Positions 11,718 to 19,232 of a stretch of 19,740 bases of DNA are shown piece by piece (position 1 is the first letter of the stretch; each line of letters opens with the position of its first letter). Origin of the DNA: Oxalobacteraceae bacterium UBA5157 (GTDB lineage Bacteria; Pseudomonadota; Gammaproteobacteria; Burkholderiales; Burkholderiaceae_D). A program made the position numbers and the translations under genes. The notes under the pieces were generated by a model that was not told the origin of the DNA, did not search any database, and saw only the letters and a program-made list of their open reading frames with translations. Location: contig DHXL01000401.1 in NCBI GenBank assembly GCA_002415335.1, forward strand, positions 1 to 19,740, in the 5' to 3' direction.

Positions 11718-11745
11718 CTCGTCTTTGGACTAAAAAATACTTGGC

Positions 11746-12549
11746 GTGCCTAATTTCGTTGAAATCCGTGATCTTCGCTTTGGCTATGGCGACCGGCCAG
11801 TCTTGTCAGGTCTCCACATGGATTTCCCGCGCGGTAAAGTGGTGGCGGTCATGGGGGGGTCCGGGTCGGGCAAGACCACCATCCTGCGCCTGATCGGCGG
11901 TCAACTGGTGCCGCAAGCGGGCACTGTCCGGGTCGATGGAGAAACGGTCCACACCCTGGAAACCAAGGCGTTGTACCTGTTGCGCCGAAAGATGGGCATG
12001 CTGTTCCAGCATGGTGCGCTGTTCACCGATTTGACAGTGTTCGAGAATGTCGCATTTCCGCTGCGCGAGCATACCGATTTGCCGGAAGAGCTAGTCCGTG
12101 ATTTGGTATTGATGAAGCTGCATGCGGTTGGCTTACGCAACGCCGCACAATTGAAACCAGCCGAAATATCCGGCGGCATGGAACGCCGGGTCGCGGTGGC
12201 GCGTGCGATCGCGCTCGATCCGCCGCTGATCATGTATGACGAACCTTTCACCGGACTTGATCCGATTTCGAAGGGCGTTACCGCGAATCTGATTCGCACC
12301 TTGAACGACGCGCTTGGCTCGACGTCGATCGTGGTGTCGCACGACGTGCAGGAATCGCTCGCGATCGCGGACTATGTATATTTTCTATCGCAGGGAAAGA
12401 TCGTCGCGCAGGGGACGCCGGCTGAGATGCAGGACTCAAGCGACCCGTTTGTGAAACAATTCGTCCATGCGGAAGCAGACGGTCCGGTACCGTTTCACTA
12501 CCCGGGACGTTCGCTGGCCGAAGACCTGGGCTTGGAGGAGCACTCATGA
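11746..12549 (+). CDS. mlaF: Mla phospholipid transport ATPase
   Basis: ATP-binding subunit of the inner-membrane MlaFEDB complex, which powers phospholipid transport between the outer and inner membranes. 267 residues from a GTG start that gives MPNFVEIRDLRFGYGDRPVL, the usual N-terminus of this family; no strong ribosome site is seen. Walker A GSGSGKTT is at 38-45, the ABC signature is ISGGMERR (141-148), Walker B is LIMYDEP (161-167, catalytic E166), and the switch histidine lies in VVSHDV. It overlaps mlaE by ATGA (12546-12549), so ATPase and permease are probably made in step. Confidence 0.95.
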   Translation: MPNFVEIRDLRFGYGDRPVLSGLHMDFPRGKVVAVMGGSGSGKTTILRLIGGQLVPQAGTVRVDGETVHTLETKALYLLRRKMGMLFQHGALFTDLTVFENVAFPLREHTDLPEELVRDLVLMKLHAVGLRNAAQLKPAEISGGMERRVAVARAIALDPPLIMYDEPFTGLDPISKGVTANLIRTLNDALGSTSIVVSHDVQESLAIADYVYFLSQGKIVAQGTPAEMQDSSDPFVKQFVHAEADGPVPFHYPGRSLAEDLGLEEHS

Positions 12550-13328
12550 CGCTCGATTTTCTCGCAAGAATTGGGCAACCGCTGCGCGAGTTTACCGAAA
12601 ATGTCGGTCTCGCGACGCGCGCCTTCTTTACGATCTTGAAAGCGTCGGGCGGGTTGTGGCGGCGCCCGCGTCTGGTGACCGAGCAGATTCATTTCATCGG
12701 CAATTACTCGCTCATCATCATCGCGGTGTCCGGTCTGTTCGTTGGCATGGTACTCGGCCTGCAAGGCTATTACACGCTGAACAAGTACGGCTCGGAACAG
12801 GCCCTGGGTTTGCTGGTCGCGTTGTCGCTGACGCGCGAATTGGGTCCGGTGGTCACCGCGCTGCTGTTTGCAGGGCGCGCCGGTACCTCATTGACGGCCG
12901 AGATCGGCTTGATGAAAGCCGGCGAGCAACTGTCGGCAATGGAAATGATGGCGGTCAATCCGGTCGAGCGCGTGTTGGCGCCGCGTTTCTGGGCCGGCGT
13001 CATCGCGATGCCTATCCTGGCGTCGATTTTCAGTGCGGTCGGCGTGCTGGGCGGCTATCTGGTCGGCGTGAAACTGATCGGTGTCGATGAAGGTTCGTTC
13101 TGGTCGCAGATGCAGGGTGGCGTGGACATCTGGAAGGACATTGCCAACGGGGTCGTCAAGAGCCTGGTCTTCGGCGTTGCGGTAACCTTCGTGGCCCTGT
13201 ATCAAGGCTACCAGGCGCAGCCGACGCCGGACGACGTCGCGCGTGCGACTACGCGCACCGTGGTCATTTCATCATTGGCGGTGTGGTGGCTGGATTTCAT
13301 GTTGACCGCCCTCATGTTTAACAAATAA
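12546..13328 (+). CDS. mlaE: Mla phospholipid transport permease
   Basis: Integral inner-membrane permease of the MlaFEDB complex, 260 residues, the normal length. Recognisable MlaE features are FIGNYSLIIIAVSGLFVGMV, LTRELGPVVTALLFAGRAG, the EIGLMKAGEQLSAMEMMAV coupling region, VNPVERVLAPRFWAGVIAMP, and a final membrane segment ending ALMFNK. About five hydrophobic stretches are visible. It follows mlaF with a 4-base overlap, and a 64-base spacer separates it from mlaD. Confidence 0.95.
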   Translation: MTLDFLARIGQPLREFTENVGLATRAFFTILKASGGLWRRPRLVTEQIHFIGNYSLIIIAVSGLFVGMVLGLQGYYTLNKYGSEQALGLLVALSLTRELGPVVTALLFAGRAGTSLTAEIGLMKAGEQLSAMEMMAVNPVERVLAPRFWAGVIAMPILASIFSAVGVLGGYLVGVKLIGVDEGSFWSQMQGGVDIWKDIANGVVKSLVFGVAVTFVALYQGYQAQPTPDDVARATTRTVVISSLAVWWLDFMLTALMFNK

Positions 13329-13335
13329 AGAAATC

Positions 13336-13351
13336 CGCGGCTGCGGCCGCG
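13336..13351 (+). other. GC stem-loop in the mlaE-mlaD spacer
   Basis: CGCGGC (13336-13341) pairs with GCCGCG (13346-13351) around a 4-base loop, starting 8 bases after the mlaE stop. No T-run follows. It could reduce readthrough or protect upstream mRNA and so adjust the ratio of membrane subunits to MlaD, but this is conjecture. Confidence 0.3.
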
Positions 13352-13392
13352 CTTACGGCAATGCGCCGAAAATAATAGGTATAGAGTGAGTC

Positions 13393-13866
13393 ATGCAACG
13401 TAAATCATTGGATATCTGGGTTGGCTTGTTCGTGGTGCTGGGCGCTGCGGCGTTGATGTTTCTGGCGCTCAAGGCCGGCAACATGAGCTCGCTGTCGTTC
13501 GGGCAGACTTATCCGGTGACCGCCCGGTTCGACAATATCGGCGGCCTCAAGCCGCAAGCCCCGGTCAAGAGTGCGGGTGTGGTGGTGGGGCGGGTCGGCG
13601 CGATCACCTTCGACGACAAACACTATCAGGCGCTGGTAACCTTGAATCTGGAAAGCCGCTTTAAATTCTCGAAAGATACGTCGGCCAAGATATTGACCGC
13701 GGGATTGCTAGGCGAACAATATATCGGGCTGGAGGCGGGCGGCGACACCAATAACCTGGTTGCCGGAGACAGAATAAAGATGACCCAATCGGCGGTCGTG
13801 CTGGAAGACTTGATCGGCCAATTCCTTTACAGCAAGGCGGCTGAGCCGAAGGAGGGCGCCAAATGA
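13393..13866 (+). CDS. mlaD: Mla lipid-binding MCE protein
   Basis: Substrate-binding subunit of the Mla complex, 157 residues. A single N-terminal membrane anchor (about residues 8-27, WVGLFVVLGAAALMFLALKA) is followed by one periplasmic MCE domain (about 38-115, ARFDNIGGLKPQAPVKSAGV and VVGRVGAI). Family members form a hexameric ring with a central lipid channel on the outer face of the inner membrane. The start has a GAGTGAG purine run just upstream. The stop overlaps the mlaA start by ATGA. Confidence 0.94.
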   Translation: MQRKSLDIWVGLFVVLGAAALMFLALKAGNMSSLSFGQTYPVTARFDNIGGLKPQAPVKSAGVVVGRVGAITFDDKHYQALVTLNLESRFKFSKDTSAKILTAGLLGEQYIGLEAGGDTNNLVAGDRIKMTQSAVVLEDLIGQFLYSKAAEPKEGAK

Positions 13867-14807
13867 GTGCCTACGCCAAATGCGCCGCCGTGCTGGGGAT
13901 CGCGCTGGCCTTGGCCGGCTGCGCGAGCACACCCCACAATCCCAAGGATCCTTTCGAGCACTTCAACCGCGCGATGTTCAGCTTTAACGATGCGGTGGAT
14001 CAGGCCGCGCTAAAGCCGGCCGCGACCGTCTATAGATCGGTCTTGCCATCCTTTGCGCAAACGGGCATCGGCAATTTTTTCGGCAATCTGGGCGACGTCT
14101 GGACTGCAGTCAATAACCTGCTGCAGGGCAAGGTGGCAGACGGTATGTCCGATGTCATGCGCGTGGCGGTCAACTCCACGTTCGGCCTTGGCGGGGTCCT
14201 GGACATCGGCTCGGAAGCGGGGCTGACCAGGCATAAGGAAGATTTCGGCCAGACCCTGGGCACCTGGGGTGTCGGATCGGGGCCCTACGTCGTGTTGCCG
14301 CTGCTCGGTTCTTCCACCATGCGCGACACGCTTGTCTTGCCGATAGATTATGCTGGCGACCCATGGTCTTACAAATATCCGGTGCGCTGGCGTACAGTCG
14401 GGTCGCTGGTGCGGGTGATCGATCAGCGTGCTGCCGTGCTCGACGCATCCAAGCTGATCGAGGAAGCCGCGATCGATCGCTATGAATTTGTCCGTGATGC
14501 TTATTTGCAGCGGCGCCAAGGCAAGATCTACGATGGTGACGACCCCAAGTCCAGGCAGAAACTGAAAGACAGCTTGCGCGGGAATGATCTGGATCCGGAC
14601 GATGAGTCCGGCCCGGCGGTCGGGGCCGCGGAACCTGCTCAACCAGCCGCTGTCTTATCGGGGCCAGCAGTCGCCGATGAGCCGGGCGCTGTTTCCGGTC
14701 ACGCGAAGCTGCCGGAGGACGCAGCCGCCGAGCGGCTTGTCCGCACTTCCGCAAGGCCCGTGTCATCCGATCCGTTCGTGAGACAGTTAAGTATCAATGC
14801 AGAGTAG
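13863..14807 (+). CDS. mlaA: Mla outer-membrane lipoprotein (VacJ family)
   Basis: Outer-membrane lipoprotein that takes mislocalised phospholipids from the outer leaflet and hands them to MlaC. 314 residues. The signal peptide ends in the lipobox LAGC, with the lipidated cysteine at C20. The family core starts at DPFEHFNRAMFSFNDAVDQ and includes NNLLQGKVADGMSDVMRV, FGLGGVLDIGSEAGL, EDFGQTLGTWGVGSGPYVVL and a DYAGDPW stretch. The last 75 or so residues are Pro/Ala/Asp-rich and look disordered, making the protein longer than the E. coli form. In E. coli mlaA is far from the other mla genes; here it lies inside the cluster, overlapping mlaD. Confidence 0.94.
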   Translation: MSAYAKCAAVLGIALALAGCASTPHNPKDPFEHFNRAMFSFNDAVDQAALKPAATVYRSVLPSFAQTGIGNFFGNLGDVWTAVNNLLQGKVADGMSDVMRVAVNSTFGLGGVLDIGSEAGLTRHKEDFGQTLGTWGVGSGPYVVLPLLGSSTMRDTLVLPIDYAGDPWSYKYPVRWRTVGSLVRVIDQRAAVLDASKLIEEAAIDRYEFVRDAYLQRRQGKIYDGDDPKSRQKLKDSLRGNDLDPDDESGPAVGAAEPAQPAAVLSGPAVADEPGAVSGHAKLPEDAAAERLVRTSARPVSSDPFVRQLSINAE

Positions 14808-14838
14808 TCTTTACTCCGCTTAGTCAATCCAGGAAAAA

Positions 14839-15486
14839 ATGAAAATTCTCAAGAAACTATTTGCTGTCATGATTGCCGTCGGGGCGGTCGCGTTCACGGG
14901 ACAAGTCGCCGCGCAAGAGGCACCCGACGTGCTCGTCAAGCGCATCAGCATGGAAGTGGTCGACGCGGCCAAGGCTGACAAGGAAATTCAAGCCGGCAAT
15001 CAGAAGCGGGTACTCGACTTGGTGGAAGCCAAGATCTTGCCGCATGTCGATTTCCAGCGCATGACCTCGCTTGCCGCAGGACGTTTTTGGCGCGAAGCGA
15101 CACCGCAACAGCAAAAGGCGCTGACCGATGAATTCCGCAGCTTGTTGGTGTACACCTACTCCGGCGCGATCTCGCAAATCAAGGATCAGAAGGTGGAATT
15201 CAAGCCGATGCGCTCCGAGCCCGGCGATACTGAAGTGGAAGTGCGTTCGCAGGTCGTCCAACCGCGCGGCGAGCCGTTGCAATTGAACTATCGCCTCGAA
15301 AAGGCGAACTCGGGCTGGAAAATCTACGACGTGAATGTACTGGGCGCATGGCTGGTTGAGACCTACAAGGGCAACTTCGCGGCTGAGATCAGCAAGGGCG
15401 GTATCGACGGCCTGATCAATACTCTGTCCGAAAAGAACAAGAAGTTGAGTGCGGGCGCGGCCAAGACCGTCAAAGCTTCGTCCTGA
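14839..15486 (+). CDS. mlaC: Mla periplasmic phospholipid-binding shuttle
   Basis: Soluble periplasmic carrier that moves phospholipid between MlaA and MlaFEDB; 215 residues. A Sec signal peptide is clear (MKILKKLFAVMIAVGAVAF, cleavage near VAAQ-EAP at about residue 26). The mature part has the Tol-Tol-Ttg2 family pattern: ILPHVDFQRMTSLAAGRFWR, ATPQQQKALTDEFRSLLVYT, YSGAISQIKDQKVEFKP and GWKIYDVNVLGAWLVETYK. AGGA lies 5 bases before the ATG. It follows mlaA after 31 bases and precedes mlaB by 11 bases. Confidence 0.95.
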   Translation: MKILKKLFAVMIAVGAVAFTGQVAAQEAPDVLVKRISMEVVDAAKADKEIQAGNQKRVLDLVEAKILPHVDFQRMTSLAAGRFWREATPQQQKALTDEFRSLLVYTYSGAISQIKDQKVEFKPMRSEPGDTEVEVRSQVVQPRGEPLQLNYRLEKANSGWKIYDVNVLGAWLVETYKGNFAAEISKGGIDGLINTLSEKNKKLSAGAAKTVKASS

Positions 15487-15497
15487 ACGGGATATTC

Positions 15498-15803
15498 ATG
15501 TTCCAGCCTACCCTCACGCTGACCGTCAACAACGCAAAGACCGCGCTGGAAGCCGGCTTGCGCGCGATCGAAGGAGGCCAGGCGGAAATCGATTTGGCGC
15601 AGCTGACGGTGCTGGATTCGGCTGCCGTGGCAACGCTATTGGCATGGCAGCGCGCAGCACGGCAGCGCGGCAGTACGCTGCACTTCAAGAATTTGCCGGA
15701 CACCCTGCAAAGCCTGGCCGCGTTGTACGGTGTCGACAAATTGCTGCATTCCGGCGACACCGCGCGCGCAACCGACTCCCGCGTCGACTTGCCGCCTCAT
15801 TGA
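15498..15803 (+). CDS. mlaB: Mla STAS-domain subunit
   Basis: Small cytoplasmic STAS-domain protein of 101 residues that in other bacteria binds MlaF and stabilises or regulates the ATPase complex. The domain core is EIDLAQLTVLDSAAVATLLA, with S41 at the position that carries the conserved Ser/Thr of STAS proteins, followed by GSTLHFKNLPDTLQSLAALY. GGGAT precedes the ATG by 6 bases. It is the last gene of the mla cluster; a candidate terminator follows at 15844-15880. Confidence 0.9.
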   Translation: MFQPTLTLTVNNAKTALEAGLRAIEGGQAEIDLAQLTVLDSAAVATLLAWQRAARQRGSTLHFKNLPDTLQSLAALYGVDKLLHSGDTARATDSRVDLPPH

Positions 15804-15843
15804 TCCTGTACCGCGGCAGGCTCCGCCCCGTGACCCCCTGAAG

Positions 15844-15880
15844 CGGACGCCCGTTCGCATGTGGCGGCCGTCCGGTGTTT
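15844..15880 (+). terminator. Candidate terminator after mlaB
   Basis: A GC-rich hairpin has arms at 15844-15853 and 15865-15874 (9 of 10 pairs) with an 11-base loop, followed by GTGTTT. The T-run is short, so termination may be partial. It lies 40 bases after the mlaB stop and before a candidate -10 box for the next gene, a sensible place for a transcript boundary. Confidence 0.4.
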
Positions 15881-15904
15881 GCGGCCCCAGCTCCGGAAAT
15901 CCAA

Positions 15905-15910
15905 TATAAT
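15905..15910 (+). promoter_or_regulatory. Candidate -10 box for the ABC-2 transporter genes
   Basis: A perfect TATAAT lies 80 bases before the ATG at 15991. The best -35-like hexamer (TTGCGG, 15879-15884) is 20 bases away, too far for a standard promoter. Its position just after the candidate terminator supports a new transcript start here. Weak call. Confidence 0.35.
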
Positions 15911-15990
15911 CAAGGGCTTTCGTCCCGGGTTTTGGCCGCATCTTGCGTCAGCCTCGAACGATCCTTGCGTAAAGTGTGCAACGAGCCCCT

Positions 15991-16902
15991 ATGGCTGCGA
16001 TCCAGATATCCCATGTCGAAAAATCCTACAAGTCGCTGCGGGCGCTTGATGACATTTCGCTCACGATCGAAGAAGGTGAGTTCTTCGGCTTGCTCGGACC
16101 GAACGGAGCCGGCAAGACCACGCTGATTTCCATTATTGCGGGGCTGATCCGTGCGGATGCCGGCACCGTTTCGATTCATGGGCACGACGTTGTCAGCGAT
16201 TATCGCGCCGCGCGCAAATTGCTCGGCGTGGTGCCGCAGGAATTGGTGTTCGATCCATTTTTTTCGGTGCGCGAAACCTTGCGCATGACGTCGGGCTATT
16301 ACGGATTGAAAAACAACGACAAGTGGATCGACGAAGTGATGCACAACCTCGATCTCACCAACAAGGCCGATGCGAATATGCGCGCGCTATCCGGCGGCAT
16401 GAAACGGCGCGTGCTGGTGGCGCAGGCCCTGGTACATAAACCGCCGGTCATCGTGCTGGACGAGCCAACCGCCGGAGTCGACGTCGAACTGCGCCAGACG
16501 CTATGGAAGTTTATCGCGCGCCTGAACCGCGATGGCCATACCGTCGTCCTGACCACCCACTATCTGGAAGAGGCGCAGGCGCAGTGCAACCGCATCGCGA
16601 TGCTGAAGGCCGGCAAGGTGGTGGCACTTGACCTGACTTCGACGCTGATCAAGCGCATCTCCGGTTCGCAGCTGCTGGTGCGGCTGGCGCAAGGCCAGCT
16701 GCCCGACGTCCTGAAGCCCCTGGTGTCGCATCCGGATGAGCTGGTGTCGGGCGAGCGGTACACGCTGCGCGTCAACGATTACACCGATGTCGAACCGATC
16801 CTCGCGATCCTGCGCGAAGCCGCCGTCGTGATCGAAGACATGCAGTTGCAGCAGGCGGATCTGGAAGATGTGTTCATTCAAATCATGGAAGGCGAAAAAT
16901 GA
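15991..16902 (+). CDS. yadG: ABC-2 type exporter ATP-binding protein (YadG-like)
   Basis: ATPase subunit of an ABC-2 exporter, 303 residues from the ATG at 15991; a GTG at 15976 would add five residues. Walker A GPNGAGKTT is at 36-44, the signature LSGGMKRR starts at 133, Walker B is VIVLDEP (catalytic E158), and the H-loop is in LTTHYLEEAQAQC. The sequence GLLGPNGAGKTT, VPQELVFDPFFSVRETL and DEPTAGVDVELRQTLW resembles E. coli YadG closely, hence the symbol; orthology is inferred. The C-terminal 80 residues form the usual extension after the nucleotide-binding domain. It overlaps its permease partner by ATGA. Substrate unknown. Confidence 0.9.
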   Translation: MAAIQISHVEKSYKSLRALDDISLTIEEGEFFGLLGPNGAGKTTLISIIAGLIRADAGTVSIHGHDVVSDYRAARKLLGVVPQELVFDPFFSVRETLRMTSGYYGLKNNDKWIDEVMHNLDLTNKADANMRALSGGMKRRVLVAQALVHKPPVIVLDEPTAGVDVELRQTLWKFIARLNRDGHTVVLTTHYLEEAQAQCNRIAMLKAGKVVALDLTSTLIKRISGSQLLVRLAQGQLPDVLKPLVSHPDELVSGERYTLRVNDYTDVEPILAILREAAVVIEDMQLQQADLEDVFIQIMEGEK

Positions 16903-17654
16903 TCGGCTTCCAAACCCTGCTTTACAAGGAAGTATTGCGCTTCTGGAAAGTTGCTACCCAAACCATCACCGCGCCGGTCGTGACGGCAATGCTGTACCTG
17001 CTGATTTTCGGTCATGTGCTGGAATCGCATGTCGAGGTTTATCCCGGCGTGCGCTACACCGCGTTCCTGATTCCGGGCCTGGTGATGATGAGCGTGCTGC
17101 AAAATGCGTTCGCGAATACCTCGTCATCGCTGATCCAGTCGAAGATTACCGGCAACCTGGTGTTCGTGCTGCTGCCGCCGCTGTCGCATTGGGACTTGTT
17201 TGGCGCCTATGTACTGGCCGCCGTCCTGCGCGGCCTGATGGTCGGGGCCGGCGTGTTCGTCATTACCGCCTGGTTTGCCGATCTGTCGTTTGCGGCGCCG
17301 TGGTGGATCGCCATTTTTGCGCTGCTGGGTGCGGCAATGCTCGGTACGATGGGGTTGATCGCCGGGATTTGGGCGGATAAGTTCGATCAGTTGGCCGCGT
17401 TCCAAAACTTCCTGATCATGCCGGCGACCTTCTTGTCGGGCGTGTTCTACTCGATCCACTCGCTGCCGAAATTTTGGCAATTGGTGTCGCACTTCAACCC
17501 GTTCTTTTATATGATAGACGGATTCCGCTATGGCTTTGTCGGCCAGTCGGATGTTGATCCGATGCTAAGCTTCACGATCGTGACCATCGCCTTCGCCATG
17601 TTGGCGACGCTCGCGGTGCAGCTGCTGAAGGGCGGCTATAAGCTGAGGCACTGA
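16899..17654 (+). CDS. yadH: ABC-2 type exporter permease (YadH-like)
   Basis: Membrane subunit of the ABC-2 exporter, 251 residues with about six hydrophobic segments. Family hallmarks are the N-terminal TLLYKEVLRFWKVATQTITA, the YTAFLIPGLVMMSVLQNAFA stretch, and the C-terminal LPATFLSG-type loop (here IMPATFLSGVFYSIHSLPKF followed by NPFFYMIDGFRYGF). The length and these motifs match YadH of E. coli. Translation is probably coupled to the ATPase through the ATGA overlap at 16899-16902. The neighbouring envelope genes suggest, but do not show, an envelope-related substrate. Confidence 0.9.
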   Translation: MIGFQTLLYKEVLRFWKVATQTITAPVVTAMLYLLIFGHVLESHVEVYPGVRYTAFLIPGLVMMSVLQNAFANTSSSLIQSKITGNLVFVLLPPLSHWDLFGAYVLAAVLRGLMVGAGVFVITAWFADLSFAAPWWIAIFALLGAAMLGTMGLIAGIWADKFDQLAAFQNFLIMPATFLSGVFYSIHSLPKFWQLVSHFNPFFYMIDGFRYGFVGQSDVDPMLSFTIVTIAFAMLATLAVQLLKGGYKLRH

Positions 17655-17729
17655 GCGCGGCCCGACGCATTCGCTGCCAGATCCATTGACCGATCCACCG
17701 ATACCCCACACCACAAAAGGCAAAAAACC

Positions 17730-17966
17730 GTGTTGCCCACTCCCGAACTGATCAAAGACTATATCGCCGCCGGACTAGACTGCACCCATCTGGAAGTCGA
17801 AGGCGACGGCCAGCATTTCAACGCGATCATCGTGTCGCCCGCCTTCGCCGGCAAGCGGCTGATTCAGCGTCATCAGCTGGTGTACGCGGCGCTCGGCGAC
17901 CGTATGCGCCAGGAGATCCACGCACTGTCGATGAAGACCCTTACCCCGGAAGAGTTCCAAGCCTAA
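17730..17966 (+). CDS. ibaG: BolA family protein (IbaG/YrbA type)
   Basis: Small BolA-fold protein of 78 residues. Family members pair with monothiol glutaredoxins in iron-sulfur cluster trafficking; E. coli IbaG is linked to acid stress and sits beside murA, as here. Visible motifs are the loop VEGDGQHFNAIIVSPAF, the helix GKRLIQRHQLVYAALGDRM with its conserved histidine (RHQLVY), and the final IHALSMKTLTPEEF. I accept the GTG start because AAAGG lies 9 bases upstream and the protein then has full family length. murA begins 15 bases after its stop, so they are likely cotranscribed. Confidence 0.92.
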   Translation: MLPTPELIKDYIAAGLDCTHLEVEGDGQHFNAIIVSPAFAGKRLIQRHQLVYAALGDRMRQEIHALSMKTLTPEEFQA

Positions 17967-17981
17967 TGGACGAGTCACTGA

Positions 17982-19232
17982 ATGGATAAGCTCCTGATAC
18001 AGGGCGGCAATCGCCTGGGCGGCGAGATCACCATCTCCGGCGCCAAGAATGCCGCGCTGCCGATCCTGTGCGCCGCGCTGCTCACCGCCGACAGCGTGCA
18101 ATTGGCCAACGTGCCGCATCTGCACGATGTCGCGACCATGCTCAAACTGCTGCGGCAAATGGGCTTGCGCGCCGAGCAGGAGAACGACCGGCTGACGTTG
18201 CGCGGCGATTCGATCGACAAGCTCGAAGCGCCGTACGAAATGGTGAAAACCATGCGTGCGTCGATCCTGGTGCTGGGACCGCTGGTGGCGCGCTTCGGTG
18301 AAGCCCGCGTGTCGCTGCCGGGCGGCTGCGCGATCGGCTCGCGACCGGTCGACCAGCACATCAAGGGATTGCAGGCGATGGGCGCCGAAATCACGATTGA
18401 AGCCGGCTACATCCACGCCAAGGCGAAAAAGCTCAGGGGCACGCGCGTGGTCACCGACATGATTACCGTCACCGGCACCGAGAATCTGCTGATGGCGGCA
18501 ACGCTGGCCGAGGGCGAGACGGTGCTGGAAAACGCCGCACGCGAACCGGAAGTCACCGACCTGGCGAACCTGCTGGTCGCGATGGGCGCCAGGATCGATG
18601 GCATCGGCAGCGACCGGCTGGTGATCCAGGGTGTCGATCAATTGCATGGCGCATCGCACGCGGTGATCGCCGACCGCATCGAAACTGCGACCTTCCTGTG
18701 CGCCGTGGCAGCCACAGGCGGTGACGTCGTGTTGCGCAATGCGCGCACCGATATTCTGGACGTCGCACTCGATAAGCTGCGGGAAGCGGGTGCGATCCTG
18801 ACCTCGGGCACCGACTGGATACGGGTGCAGATGGCTGCGCGGCCGAAGGCCGTAAGCTTTCGCACCACCGAATACCCGGGCTTTCCGACCGACATGCAGG
18901 CGCAATTCATGGCCTTGAACTGCATCGCGGACGGCGGCAGCCGCGTGACCGAAACGATCTTCGAAAACCGCTTCATGCACGTGCAGGAAATGAACCGGCT
19001 GGGTGCGGCAATCGTCATCGATGGCCATACCGCGATGGTACAAGGGGTCGATAGACTGGTCGGCGCGCCGGTGATGGCGACCGATTTGCGCGCGTCGGCA
19101 TCGCTGGTGATCGCGGCACTGGCGGCGCACGGCGAGACCCTGATCGACCGCATCTATCATCTGGATCGCGGCTACGACCGGATGGAAGTGAAACTATCCG
19201 CCGTCGGCGCCAACATTCAACGGATCAAATAA
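17982..19232 (+). CDS. murA: UDP-N-acetylglucosamine 1-carboxyvinyltransferase
   Basis: Cytoplasmic enzyme that transfers the enolpyruvyl group of PEP to UDP-GlcNAc, the first committed step of peptidoglycan synthesis. 416 residues, normal length. K22-N23 in SGAKNAALPI and the catalytic cysteine C116 in PGGCAIGSRPVDQHIKGL are intact; a cysteine here, not aspartate, predicts sensitivity to fosfomycin. The conserved PGFPTDMQAQ and the NRFMHVQEMNRLGA stretch are also present. The TAA stop shares one base with the hisG ATG (19232). Confidence 0.97.
   Translation: MDKLLIQGGNRLGGEITISGAKNAALPILCAALLTADSVQLANVPHLHDVATMLKLLRQMGLRAEQENDRLTLRGDSIDKLEAPYEMVKTMRASILVLGPLVARFGEARVSLPGGCAIGSRPVDQHIKGLQAMGAEITIEAGYIHAKAKKLRGTRVVTDMITVTGTENLLMAATLAEGETVLENAAREPEVTDLANLLVAMGARIDGIGSDRLVIQGVDQLHGASHAVIADRIETATFLCAVAATGGDVVLRNARTDILDVALDKLREAGAILTSGTDWIRVQMAARPKAVSFRTTEYPGFPTDMQAQFMALNCIADGGSRVTETIFENRFMHVQEMNRLGAAIVIDGHTAMVQGVDRLVGAPVMATDLRASASLVIAALAAHGETLIDRIYHLDRGYDRMEVKLSAVGANIQRIK

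Noticed and set aside
17775..19160. Minus-strand open frame of 461 codons opposite ibaG and murA
   Set aside because: Long antisense frames are common opposite GC-rich genes; the translation is His/Arg/Asp-rich, without motifs, and murA is certain on the other strand.
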